Shown: positions 1 through 6,128, counted from the stretch's first letter. The stretch is DNA of 7,048 bases from Nostoc sp. CHAB 5715 (GCF_020829685.1 NZ_JAIVFR010000328.1:1-7048); one strand, 5' to 3'. A program made the numbers and translations. Notes: a model not told the origin generated them from the sequence alone.

Positions 1-1
1 G

Positions 2-1144
2 CGGCTACCACTAATTGACCGTCTCAGCGCCTTACCTTTACTTTATGCTGTTGTTGATTTTGACAATTCTGATGCAGCTTGGCGGCGCTATGACTTTGTA
101 ACTGCCCGTGAATTATTCAAAGATTTTAACGTTTCTTTCCGCCTTTACCGCGATGCTTTTGAACCAATGTTATTAGTGGGCTTGTTTGCCCCTGGCGAAC
201 AATGTTCAGCCGCAGCAACTTTAGGGATGCTTTACTTTTTTATTCTGGCTCATCAACCAGATTTTGATGTAGTTTGGTGTCGAGGAACTGTTGGAGAAAA
301 AATATTTCGTCCTTGGGTGGAACGTATCGAAAAAGCTGGTGCGCGAGTATTATCCAAGCGCCGAGTTACAGATTTAATTGTTGATAGTAATCATCGAGCA
401 AAGGGTGTGGTTTGCGGTGATGAAGTAATTGAAGCAGATGCGGTGATTTTTGCTGTTGGGATCACGGGGATGAAGAAAATTGTCTCAACTAGCCCTAGTT
501 TACAAAGCCGTGAAGAATTCCGTAATTTAAGCAATTTAGGAGCAATTGATGTTTTAGCAACGCGACTATGGTTTGACCGCAAAATTGATATTCCTCGTCC
601 TTCTAATGCTTGCTTTGGATTCGACGCAACTACAGGTTGGACGTTTTTTGATTTGAATGCTCTACATGATGAATATCGGGATGAGCCAGGAACAATAATT
701 GAAGCTGATTTTTATCATGCGAATCAGTTTCTCAATTTGAGTGATGAAGAGATTTTAGCAATAGTTCAGGGTTATTTAGCAACTTGTGTACCAGCGTTTC
801 GGCAGGCAAAGATAATTGATAGTAGTGTAATTCGGTTACCTGAAGCGGTGACTCACTTTGCACCAGGCAGCTATCGTTATATGTTGCCCGCTAAAACAAG
901 TTTTGAAAATGTGTTTATGAGTGGGGATTGGATTGTGAACCGTCATGGTTCCTGGTCACAAGAAAAAGCTTATGTTACTGGTTTAGAGGCGGCGAATTTG
1001 GTGGTGTCTTATTTGGGAGAAGGTCAGCCATCTGAGATTTTAGCTGTAGAAGAGGATGAAGTGCATATCCAAGTGGCGCGATCGCTCAACCAAACTTTCC
1101 GTGACTTGGGTAAATCTATCCTACCTGAATTTTGGTTGCCCTAA
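2..1144 (+). CDS. FAD-dependent desaturase/oxidoreductase, C-terminal part (5' end outside window)
   Basis: The frame is open from base 2 to TAA at 1142-1144, giving 380 residues with no start. The ATG at 167 is internal, because the 55 codons before it read as normal protein (DRLSALPLLYAVVDFD...). The N-terminal Rossmann dinucleotide motif must lie upstream of the window. The middle resembles the substrate domain of amine-oxidase/phytoene-desaturase-like flavoproteins (MLYFFILAHQPDF, then WVERIEKAGARVLSKRRV and a stretch ending in DAVIFAVGITG). The end carries the typical C-terminal FAD-contact motif, VFMSGDWI then GSWSQEKAYVTGLEAAN, close to the terminus. The family oxidises or desaturates hydrophobic substrates such as carotenoids, often at membranes, but the substrate cannot be told from this fragment. 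A carotenoid-related role is a guess. The gene ends in a HIP1 site (1078-1085) and stands 107 bp before the next gene on the same strand. Confidence 0.82.
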   Translation, partial: RLPLIDRLSALPLLYAVVDFDNSDAAWRRYDFVTARELFKDFNVSFRLYRDAFEPMLLVGLFAPGEQCSAAATLGMLYFFILAHQPDFDVVWCRGTVGEKIFRPWVERIEKAGARVLSKRRVTDLIVDSNHRAKGVVCGDEVIEADAVIFAVGITGMKKIVSTSPSLQSREEFRNLSNLGAIDVLATRLWFDRKIDIPRPSNACFGFDATTGWTFFDLNALHDEYRDEPGTIIEADFYHANQFLNLSDEEILAIVQGYLATCVPAFRQAKIIDSSVIRLPEAVTHFAPGSYRYMLPAKTSFENVFMSGDWIVNRHGSWSQEKAYVTGLEAANLVVSYLGEGQPSEILAVEEDEVHIQVARSLNQTFRDLGKSILPEFWLP

Positions 1145-1223
1145 TCTGTAGGGACACGAAGAGTTAATCATTAATTATAATCTAAATTCGGTAAGCTAAA
1201 GAAAGCTATTGCGATACCATCCT

Positions 1224-1229
1224 TATAAT
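1224..1229 (+). promoter_or_regulatory. Candidate -10 box for the DUF6464 gene
   Basis: A consensus TATAAT lies 22 bases before the ATG at 1252, in the 107-bp gap after the flavoprotein gene. No good -35 hexamer stands 16-18 bases upstream. A second TATAAT at 1176-1181 is an alternative. No clear Shine-Dalgarno sequence precedes the ATG. This is a motif match only. Confidence 0.3.
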
Positions 1230-1251
1230 GTAAATCAAATCACATAAGCTT

Positions 1252-1617
1252 ATGGAGCCAGACTCTTTACAAACCGAGGTGATTTTGACGCATCCGCGTG
1301 AGTCCCTCGGTAAAGTGCAACTTGATTGGACACCCCAACCGGGAAACTATCTCGATTTTGAAGGTAAAACCTACGCGGTTTTAGAACGCCGCCATCAATA
1401 CCAACTTAAAGCAGGGCGCTACCGCTTGCATAATATTGCCATTTACGTGCAGTCTGCTAAACGACCGTCTGAGAAAAGTTTTGTAGCGGGACGTTGGGTA
1501 GTTGGCGATGCCACCTGCTGCTACAATGCTCACTCAGAAATCATTCGCTGTGCAGTTAACCCAGATGGCCCTTGCGAATCTTGCCGTTTTTATGAAAAAT
1601 TAGAAGCCACAAGTTAG
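1252..1617 (+). CDS. DUF6464-like small conserved cyanobacterial protein
   Basis: This encodes 121 residues from ATG 1252 to TAG 1615-1617. Residues from about 8 onward (TEVILTHPRESLGKVQLDW, then GNYLDFEGKTYAVLERRHQYQL) look like a small beta-rich domain. The C-terminal part has a conserved-looking cysteine cluster: GDATCCYNAHSEIIRCAVNP, then GPCESCRFYE. This arrangement is what I recall for the DUF6464 family, which is largely cyanobacterial and has no established function. The paired cysteines (CC, C, CxxC) could bind a metal or form disulfides; that is inference. No signal peptide or membrane segment is visible. The gene is probably transcribed alone or by read-through from the flavoprotein gene. 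It is convergent with fmt, and a palindrome and C-rich repeats separate the two. Confidence 0.85.
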   Translation: MEPDSLQTEVILTHPRESLGKVQLDWTPQPGNYLDFEGKTYAVLERRHQYQLKAGRYRLHNIAIYVQSAKRPSEKSFVAGRWVVGDATCCYNAHSEIIRCAVNPDGPCESCRFYEKLEATS

Positions 1618-1637
1618 AGACGCGATTAATCGCGTCT
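1618..1637. repeat. Perfect 20-bp palindrome after the DUF6464 stop codon
   Basis: AGACGCGATTAATCGCGTCT equals its own reverse complement and starts at the first base after the TAG stop. It lies between two convergent genes, so a transcript from either side could form a hairpin there. No T-run follows on either strand, so it is not a standard intrinsic terminator. From memory, very similar palindromes are dispersed in Nostoc-type genomes. Confidence 0.8.
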
Positions 1638-1642
1638 GTACA

Positions 1643-1656
1643 GGAGTTAGGAGTTA
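1643..1656. repeat. Heptamer repeat, two copies of GGAGTTA
   Basis: GGAGTTA occurs twice in tandem (1643-1649 and 1650-1656) between the palindrome and the C-rich repeat. It is of the short tandem heptamer kind common in heterocystous cyanobacteria. No function is suggested. Confidence 0.6.
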
Positions 1657-1663
1657 TTCTCCC

Positions 1664-1726
1664 TCATCTCCCTCATCTCCCCCATCCCCCTCATCTCCCC
1701 CATCCCCCTCATCTCCCCTATCCCCC
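1664..1726. repeat. 18-bp C-rich tandem repeat, 3.5 copies
   Basis: Three full 18-bp units lie at 1673-1690, 1691-1708 and 1709-1726, each reading TCATCT, then CCCCCATCCCCC. The third unit has one C-to-T change. A 9-bp partial copy (TCATCTCCC) precedes them at 1664-1672. The next TCA, at 1727-1729, is the fmt stop codon on the minus strand, so the array abuts the end of that gene exactly. Read as fmt transcript, the region is a string of runs of three to five G separated by short spacers, which could form G-quadruplexes. Confidence 0.85.
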
Positions 1727-2731
1727 TCAACTACCCGCACCAAAAACTTCTCCCACAGTTAAGCGGGTACCATTAACAAAATCCCATCCCGACTGGGGAC
1801 GTTTACCAGCTAGCTGAACCTCTCGCAACAGCAACAAACCTTCCCCAGTCTGGACGATCGCACCAATCCCTTTGGCAATGCTGACTACAACTCCTGGTGT
1901 GTCTGATCCATTTGACAAATCAGGCAATTTATGGATCAATTCTTGTAATTCTGGTGGGAGATTGCGATCGCCTACAGAACCAAGGGGAGCAGAAGCGGTG
2001 ATTTTCAGCAGGTTGTCACGAAAGGTAGCGGTGCAGTTAGGGTAAAAACCTCTGATTTGATTGTGTAATTGCATAGCGCTTTTTGACCAATCCAAACCAT
2101 AATCTTGTTTTTGAATCAGAGGTGCATAAGTAGCTGCTAAATTATCTTGGGGAATTGGTTGAATTTCCTGGCGTTCCAACTTCAACAGAGTTTCTACCAA
2201 TAAATCCCCACCGATCGCAGCTAGTCTGTCGGCTAAATCTTGGGCAGTATCCAGTAATCCAATCGGTGTAGTGGCTATTTGTAGCATTGCCCCGGTATCC
2301 ATCCCCACATCCATTAACATTGTTGTGATCCCCGTTTCACTCTCACCGTTGTACAAGCACCACTGAATCGGCGCTGCACCCCGATATTTGGGTAAAATCG
2401 AGCCATGCACATTAATGCAGCCCAATTTTGGCATATTTAGGATTTTTGACGATAATATCTGTCCATAGGCGACAACAACAAACACATCTGCATCTAACTG
2501 TTTGAGTTTGGTTAAAGTTTCGGTGTCTTTTTTTACCCTTTCAGGTTGCCGTACTGGTAAGTTGTGAGCAGTAGCGATCGCTTTTACAGGTGTTGGCGTA
2601 AGTTTATTTCCGCGCTCCCGGCGTTTATCTGGTTGGGTGACAACTGCCAACACCTCAAATTCTGGATGATTCAATAACTTTTCCAACGTGGGTACAGCAA
2701 ACTGGGGTGTACCAAAGAATACAATTTTCAT
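1727..2731 (-). CDS. fmt: Methionyl-tRNA formyltransferase
   Basis: This encodes 334 residues, ATG at 2729-2731 and TGA at 1727-1729. The enzyme formylates the amino group of initiator Met-tRNA using 10-formyltetrahydrofolate, in the cytoplasm, to make the tRNA competent for bacterial initiation. The N-terminal catalytic domain (about 1-205) begins [20 protein letters not shown] and holds the signature [19 protein letters not shown] (about 106-124) and MDVGMDTG (140-147). By position, N107, H109 and D145 match the E. coli catalytic residues N106, H108 and D144. The C-terminal OB-like tRNA-binding domain (about 208-330) contains the expected HNQIRGFYP and [11 protein letters not shown]. The length is close to the usual 310-335; residues 251-279 ([16 protein letters not shown] onward) look like a small insertion. 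The gene stands alone, its start preceded by an AT-rich leader with no clear Shine-Dalgarno. It carries two HIP1 sites (1964, 2574). Confidence 0.97.
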   Translation of the reverse strand: MKIVFFGTPQFAVPTLEKLLNHPEFEVLAVVTQPDKRRERGNKLTPTPVKAIATAHNLPVRQPERVKKDTETLTKLKQLDADVFVVVAYGQILSSKILNMPKLGCINVHGSILPKYRGAAPIQWCLYNGESETGITTMLMDVGMDTGAMLQIATTPIGLLDTAQDLADRLAAIGGDLLVETLLKLERQEIQPIPQDNLAATYAPLIQKQDYGLDWSKSAMQLHNQIRGFYPNCTATFRDNLLKITASAPLGSVGDRNLPPELQELIHKLPDLSNGSDTPGVVVSIAKGIGAIVQTGEGLLLLREVQLAGKRPQSGWDFVNGTRLTVGEVFGAGS

Positions 2732-3024
2732 TAATAATTAGTTGTTAATCGTTAGTGATTAATTAATGGTAAATAATATCGGCTGTTTGGTGGTACAATA
2801 TTTTCGTATTGGTAAAACAAAACGCTTCTTGATTAACTTAATAATTAAGTTGACAAGTTTAATAGCTAGTATCAACTGCATCTACCCTTAGTGAGCCTAA
2901 TAGTTTAGTGGTGTCTCGTCACGAACCGCTAGAGCATCTACCGAGTAAATTTTGTTGTGTTCCCGATAATTTGCCCGAAATTGACTTTAAATGCAATTGG
3001 GTTTCTAAAAAACTATTGCGTCTT
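2732..3024. other. AT-rich intergenic stretch upstream of fmt, no gene recognised
   Basis: I see no convincing coding frame, tRNA or known RNA here. The first 35 bases are built of TTAAT/TTAGT-like words and must contain the fmt leader. A short hairpin, AACTTAAT-A-ATTAAGTT, lies at 2835-2851. The word GCATCTACC occurs twice (2878-2886 and 2934-2942). The remainder is featureless up to the palindromic element that begins near 3025. Confidence 0.5.
2835..2851. repeat. Short hairpin with 8-bp arms
   Basis: AACTTAAT and ATTAAGTT are perfect inverted arms around a single A. The sequence is AT-only apart from one C and one G, and no T-run follows it. It could be chance in an AT-rich region. Confidence 0.4.
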
Positions 3025-3110
3025 CTATAACGGTTATCGTTTACGTGAGGTACACCCGTAGGGGCACGGCACTGCCCATACGTGTTAACTTAACGTAAAA
3101 GCGTTGTCCC

Positions 3111-3230
3111 GCAAGGAACTGAAGTTCCTTGCTAATAGCAAAAGTCATCTGAAGATGACTAAATATACTCAAAAATATTTAGTCTACTTCAGTAGACTTT
3201 AGCTGTTAGCCTTGAACTTCAGTTCAAGGC
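3111..3230. repeat. Five adjacent hairpins forming the core of the palindromic element
   Basis: The hairpins are: 3111-3132 (arms GCAAGGAACT/AGTTCCTTGC, loop GA), 3143-3160 (AGTCATCT/AGATGACT, loop GA), 3157-3184 (GACTAAATAT/ATATTTAGTC, 8-base loop), 3181-3198 (AGTCTACT/AGTAGACT, loop TC) and 3209-3230 (GCCTTGAACT/AGTTCAAGGC, loop TC). All arms are perfect. The two left hairpins share the centre CTGAAG and the two right ones its complement CTTCAG. The DNA or RNA could therefore fold as one long stem or as a row of small ones. Confidence 0.85.
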
Positions 3231-3248
3231 GGGTGACGAAGCCAACCG

Positions 3249-3268
3249 TTAAGCTATTTCTAGCTTAA
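3249..3268. repeat. Additional hairpin in the right arm of the element
   Basis: TTAAGCTA and TAGCTTAA are perfect 8-bp arms around TTTC. The left arm of the element has no equally clean counterpart at the mirror position, so this is an asymmetry between the two halves. Confidence 0.7.
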
Positions 3269-3418
3269 GTAGACACCTATGGGCACTACCATGCCCCTAC
3301 ACCTGGTGATGTAATGTTGTACTGCATCTGAATGGGAACCGCTATAAGTGATTCAATTCATATTAAGAACGAGAACAAGTATTTTGATTATTTGTGTTTC
3401 AACAGTTTACCAGAACTA

Positions 3419-4798
3419 TTATGACCCTGAGCGTCCCAGTTGTTGGCTAAAATAAAAGCGGTATAACTCACACATTGTGTGAGCTTGATTCCCGTTTAGT
3501 TGAACCAAACCCATACTTTCTAGTTTGTAAGCAGCGATCGCGTCTAGCTCCACTTTTTCATTTGTTGCAATTACCTTTTCCATAGCTGACATTAATTCTG
3601 GTTCTTTTTGAAGCAAGCTCAACAGTTCTCGTAAATACTGACTGTAAATTCCCACTTGTGTAGATGCGCTTTCTAGTAGCACCTCTAATGTTATTTCTTC
3701 ATGACATAGATGATAAAGCGCAAGGCTCACCAAATAGGGATGTCCTCCTACCATTGCTTGTAAGGGTACAAGGCGTTTTGTCCCTTCGGAGTCTGCTGCC
3801 CAATGTAGCCCGTAAGCTAATGCTAATTTCTGTATCTGATTCAGGGTAAAGGGTGGCAGCGTAATTGTTATCCCAACATTGAAAGGCGATTGGTTTAGCT
3901 TGAGTGGAATATAAATTTCTGTGGTGTGAACTACCACCATTCGGAGTTTTTGCCAGATTTGATCCTGCTTTGCTTGTTCGTGCCAAAATCGCAGCATTGG
4001 CAGAAAGTCTCGGGCAATATTGGGATGTTCAAAAACTCGATGGACTTCATTCAAAGCCAAAACTACAGGACTTTGATCAATGTATTGCAGCAGATATGCT
4101 TCAAAATAGATTTTGCAGCTTACCTTGCTGCCCATTTCCGTATCCCAAAAATCATCTAGAGAGGGAAGGAGATTTAATTGCCTGCTGACATTGACACAAA
4201 ACCAACGCAAAAATTTATCCAGAGAAGCAAAAATATCTTCGTCAGCTTCTTGAAAGTCCAAATACGCAATTTGATAACCTTGCTCTCTAGCATAAGCAAT
4301 CATCCGGTTCAGCAGTGAACTTTTTCCCGTTTTTCTAGGTGCTTTGATTCGGATTAAGCAACCAGGGTGTAAAATCTCGTTATAAACAAGTTCTTCCAGG
4401 GGAGGGCGATTGATGTAAAGAGGAGAACCCAGTGGTACAGGGCCGCTAGGAAATTCGATCTTACTTGCTGAAGACAAGTTTGGAGAAACCATTTCTAAGC
4501 TAGATTCTTCGCCCAACTTTTCTTGGCTTTGATTCTCCTGAGCATTTATCTTCTCTTGTAGGTATTTCTCCAAGGCTAAATGCAGATTTTTTTTCGTTAT
4601 TTTTTTTCCAAGTGCAACAGAAAGGTCTTGCCACAACTCAGAGCCAACTTCCTTGATGTAATTGTTGCGATAGCCTGATACCTCTGCCATTTCCTCGTAA
4701 GTTTTGCCCAACCACGATTGAGATAGCACAAACCATTGAATGGAAGCAAGAGGCTTGTCTTGCAAAATTTTTTCTACTGCTTGCAGAATATCTTCCAC
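3419..4798 (-). CDS. VMAP-type HTH plus AAA-like (AAA_35-type) ATPase
   Basis: This encodes 459 residues, ATG 4796-4798, TAA 3419-3421. Residues 1-80 (SIQWFVLSQSWLGKTYEEMA, then VSGYRNNYIKEVGSELWQDL and GKKITKKN) match the helix-turn-helix found at the N-terminus of many cyanobacterial VMAP, WD40 and AAA-like proteins. Residues 81-115 are a polar linker rich in Q, E, N and S. From about 120 comes an AAA_35-like NTPase domain: Walker A APRKTGKSS at 153-161, a Walker B-like strand VVLALNEVHRVF at 245-256, VVVHTTEIYIPL at 288-299, QSPFNVGI at 303-310 and GGHPYLVSLALYHL at 351-364. In relatives as I recall them the Walker B reads LALDEVDRVF, so N250 and H253 here replace two aspartates. No effector, protease or WD40 domain follows. 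The role is probably signalling or regulatory; no partner gene is adjacent. The start lacks a clear ribosome binding site. Confidence 0.85.
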   Translation of the reverse strand: MEDILQAVEKILQDKPLASIQWFVLSQSWLGKTYEEMAEVSGYRNNYIKEVGSELWQDLSVALGKKITKKNLHLALEKYLQEKINAQENQSQEKLGEESSLEMVSPNLSSASKIEFPSGPVPLGSPLYINRPPLEELVYNEILHPGCLIRIKAPRKTGKSSLLNRMIAYAREQGYQIAYLDFQEADEDIFASLDKFLRWFCVNVSRQLNLLPSLDDFWDTEMGSKVSCKIYFEAYLLQYIDQSPVVLALNEVHRVFEHPNIARDFLPMLRFWHEQAKQDQIWQKLRMVVVHTTEIYIPLKLNQSPFNVGITITLPPFTLNQIQKLALAYGLHWAADSEGTKRLVPLQAMVGGHPYLVSLALYHLCHEEITLEVLLESASTQVGIYSQYLRELLSLLQKEPELMSAMEKVIATNEKVELDAIAAYKLESMGLVQLNGNQAHTMCELYRFYFSQQLGRSGS

Positions 4799-4875
4799 GG
4801 ATATTAATTTTAAAGGTTAAACAGTTAGTAGCATTTATTCACTTTGGTCTAGTAATAATATACAACCGATTAACA

Positions 4876-4896
4876 ATTCAAAATTCAAAGTTCAAA
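4876..4896. repeat. Heptamer tandem repeat, three copies of (A/G)TTCAAA
   Basis: Two ATTCAAA units and one GTTCAAA unit lie in tandem upstream of the ATPase gene. This is the kind of short tandemly repeated heptamer known from heterocystous cyanobacteria. It lies in the gap between two minus-strand genes. Confidence 0.65.
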
Positions 4897-4943
4897 ATTA
4901 AAGACACTTCTGCGTTCCTAATAAATAGAGAAATGGGGAGGAA

Positions 4944-5083
4944 GCATCCCACTTTTTTACAGTCATTGCGAGGAACGAAGCAATCGCAAAATTCTTCAGG
5001 TCAAAACGAGTCCATGAGATTGCTTCGTCGTTCCTCCTCGCAATGACAGTTATTCTCTCATTGCAAAATAAAAACTGGGATGC
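4944..5083. repeat. 140-bp dispersed inverted-repeat element
   Basis: The outer ends are GCATCCCA (4944-4951) and TGGGATGC (5076-5083). The inner arms are 4962-4985 (GTCATTGCGAGG, then AACGAAGCAATC) and 5018-5047, which is its reverse complement with two three-base duplications (CGT CGT and CCT CCT). The inner motif, GTCATTGCGAGG...GAAGCAATC, belongs to a repeat type I remember as dispersed in many bacterial genomes, including cyanobacteria. The element occupies most of the 307-bp gap between the ATPase and methyltransferase genes. A 67-codon open frame across it (4898-5101, minus) is best explained as repeat sequence, not a gene. Confidence 0.75.
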
Positions 5084-5105
5084 ACCCAATGGGGATTCCA
5101 AGACA

Positions 5106-5768
5106 TTACTTCTTCAGTGCCAGAGTCAAGCCATCTGCGATCGCTAGTAAACTAAGACTAACTCGCTGGTCTTGATGCAGCTTTTGATTAAAGGCACGAA
5201 TCTTTTTAGTTCTATTATCTTGCACTTCGGGGTCGGCAACCCTACCTGACCAGAGGACATTATCGATCGCAATCAGTCCTCCCGGACGTACTAATTCTAG
5301 CGATCGCTCATAATAACCATCATAGTTGCTCTTGTCTGCATCAATGAAAGCAAAATCAAAGGTTTCCGCTTCTTTGGTTGCCAGTAGGCGATCCAAAGTC
5401 TCCAAAGCTGGGGCAATGTGCAGTTGAATTTTATCCGCCACACCTGCTTGCTGCCAATAGCGCCGAGCGATCGTTGTAAATTCATCACTCACATCACAGG
5501 CTACCACCTTACCGTCCCTCGGTAACGCCAATGCCACCACCAGGGAACTATAACCTGTAAATACCCCAATTTCCAAAGTTTTCTTCGCTCCCAACAACTG
5601 CACCAGTAACGCCAAAAATTGCCCCTGTTCAGGAGCAATCTGCATTCTCCCTATTGGATACTGGACTGTTTCCTGTCTCAGTTGGGTTAAAATCTCTGGT
5701 TCTCGCAAAGAGACTGATAGTAAATAGTCATAGAGGTTTTGTTCGAGTCCTAGTGTTTGAGTTGTCAT
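5106..5768 (-). CDS. Cation-dependent class I SAM O-methyltransferase (Methyltransf_3 family)
   Basis: This encodes 220 residues from ATG 5766-5768 to TAA 5106-5108. The family (CCoAOMT-like) transfers methyl from S-adenosylmethionine to a hydroxyl of catechol-type substrates, with a bound divalent cation. The SAM motif is LEIGVFTGYSSLV (65-77), followed by ACDVSDEF (90-97). FDFAFIDADKSNYDGYYERS (137-156) and GGLIAIDNVLWSGRV (163-177) supply the usual cation ligands (D143, D169, N170 by position). The length equals that of the well-studied Synechocystis relative Slr0095, as I recall it. The frame stays open upstream to a TTG at 6110, which would add 114 residues of a seven-residue repeat (SFTSIKD). 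I reject that extension because the family has no such region and the 21-bp DNA repeat explains it. The cellular substrate is unknown. The gene is divergent from the CoA-binding gene. Confidence 0.92.
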   Translation of the reverse strand: MTTQTLGLEQNLYDYLLSVSLREPEILTQLRQETVQYPIGRMQIAPEQGQFLALLVQLLGAKKTLEIGVFTGYSSLVVALALPRDGKVVACDVSDEFTTIARRYWQQAGVADKIQLHIAPALETLDRLLATKEAETFDFAFIDADKSNYDGYYERSLELVRPGGLIAIDNVLWSGRVADPEVQDNRTKKIRAFNQKLHQDQRVSLSLLAIADGLTLALKK

Positions 5769-5790
5769 AAGATTGGGGATTGAGCCTTTG

Positions 5791-6084
5791 ATACTCGTGA
5801 ATGAGTCTTTTATACTCGTGAATGAGTCTTTGATACTCGTGAATGAGTCTTTGATACTCGTGAATGAGTCTTTTTTACTCGTGAATGAGTCTTTTTTACT
5901 CGTGAATGAGTCTTTAATACTCGTGAACGAGTCTTTGATACTCGTGAACGAGTCTTTTTTACTCGTGAATGAGTCTTTGATACTCGTGAATGAGTCTTTG
6001 ATACTCGTGAATGAGTCTTTGATACTCGTGAATGAGTCTTTGATACTCGTGGACGAGTCTTTGATACTCGTGGACGAGTTTTTA
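5791..6084. repeat. 21-bp tandem repeat array, 14 units, in a divergent promoter region
   Basis: Fourteen contiguous units of exactly 21 bp, without any indel, each read ATACTCGTGAATGAGTCTT plus two bases. Variation is limited to a few positions: the unit boundary (A/T at base 1, T/G/A at base 21), A to G at base 11 (last two units), T to C at base 12 (units 7, 8, 13, 14) and one C to T in the last unit. Each unit contains a palindromic core, ACTCGT-NN-A(T/C)GAGT. The array fills the space between the start codons at 5768 (minus) and 6154 (plus), with a degenerate partial unit at about 5781-5790. Because 21 is divisible by three and the unit has no stop in the relevant frames, long spurious frames run through it on both strands. 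Confidence 0.95.
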
Positions 6085-6128
6085 GAAGTCAAAATTATCT
6101 TTAAATGCAACTCGGTATGATAAGCAAA

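Larger units (their letters stand above)
3025..3348. mobile_element. MITE-like nested palindromic element, about 320 bp
   Basis: The two halves are imperfect inverted copies around 3170.5. The ends are CTATAACGGTT (3025-3035) and AACCGCTATAAG (3337-3348), which match when inverted, with a few differences. Next inward, 3059-3080 (TAGGGGCACGG... to ...TGCCCATA) pairs with 3277-3299, about 19 of 22 positions. The core, 3111-3166 against 3175-3230, pairs at 44 of 56 positions by hand count, with an 8-base loop. No open reading frame for a transposase is present and I see no clear target-site duplication. Non-autonomous MITE or another dispersed cyanobacterial repeat is inference from the symmetry, the missing coding capacity and my recollection of similar sequences in Nostoc-type genomes. 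The exact ends are uncertain. Confidence 0.6.

Noticed and set aside
391..582. 63-residue minus-strand frame inside the flavoprotein gene
   Set aside because: It is a shadow of a gene with recognisable FAD-enzyme motifs.
2732..3024. A tRNA or known small RNA gene upstream of fmt
   Set aside because: I could find neither a cloverleaf nor a recognised RNA motif, only one small AT hairpin.
3664..4188. Several 61-95 residue frames inside the ATPase gene on both strands
   Set aside because: They fall wholly inside a gene with clear domain motifs and show no motifs of their own.
4898..5101. 67-residue minus-strand protein
   Set aside because: It spans the dispersed inverted repeat from arm to arm, and its translation (VIARRNDEAISW) is the typical reading of that repeat.
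5297..5488. 63-residue minus-strand frame inside the O-methyltransferase gene
   Set aside because: It is an alternate frame of a gene whose catalytic motifs are all in the main frame.
5791..6084. CRISPR array
   Set aside because: The units are contiguous 21-mers with no unique spacers between them, and no cas genes are in the window.
5769..6110. N-terminal extension of the O-methyltransferase starting at TTG 6110
   Set aside because: The 114 extra residues are only the translated 21-bp repeat. The methyltransferase is full length from ATG 5768, and differences between units are mostly amino-acid changing.
5773..6120. Plus-strand repeat protein (LVNESLI heptads)
   Set aside because: It is a shadow of the 21-bp DNA repeat, open only because 21 is divisible by three, and it has a TTG start.
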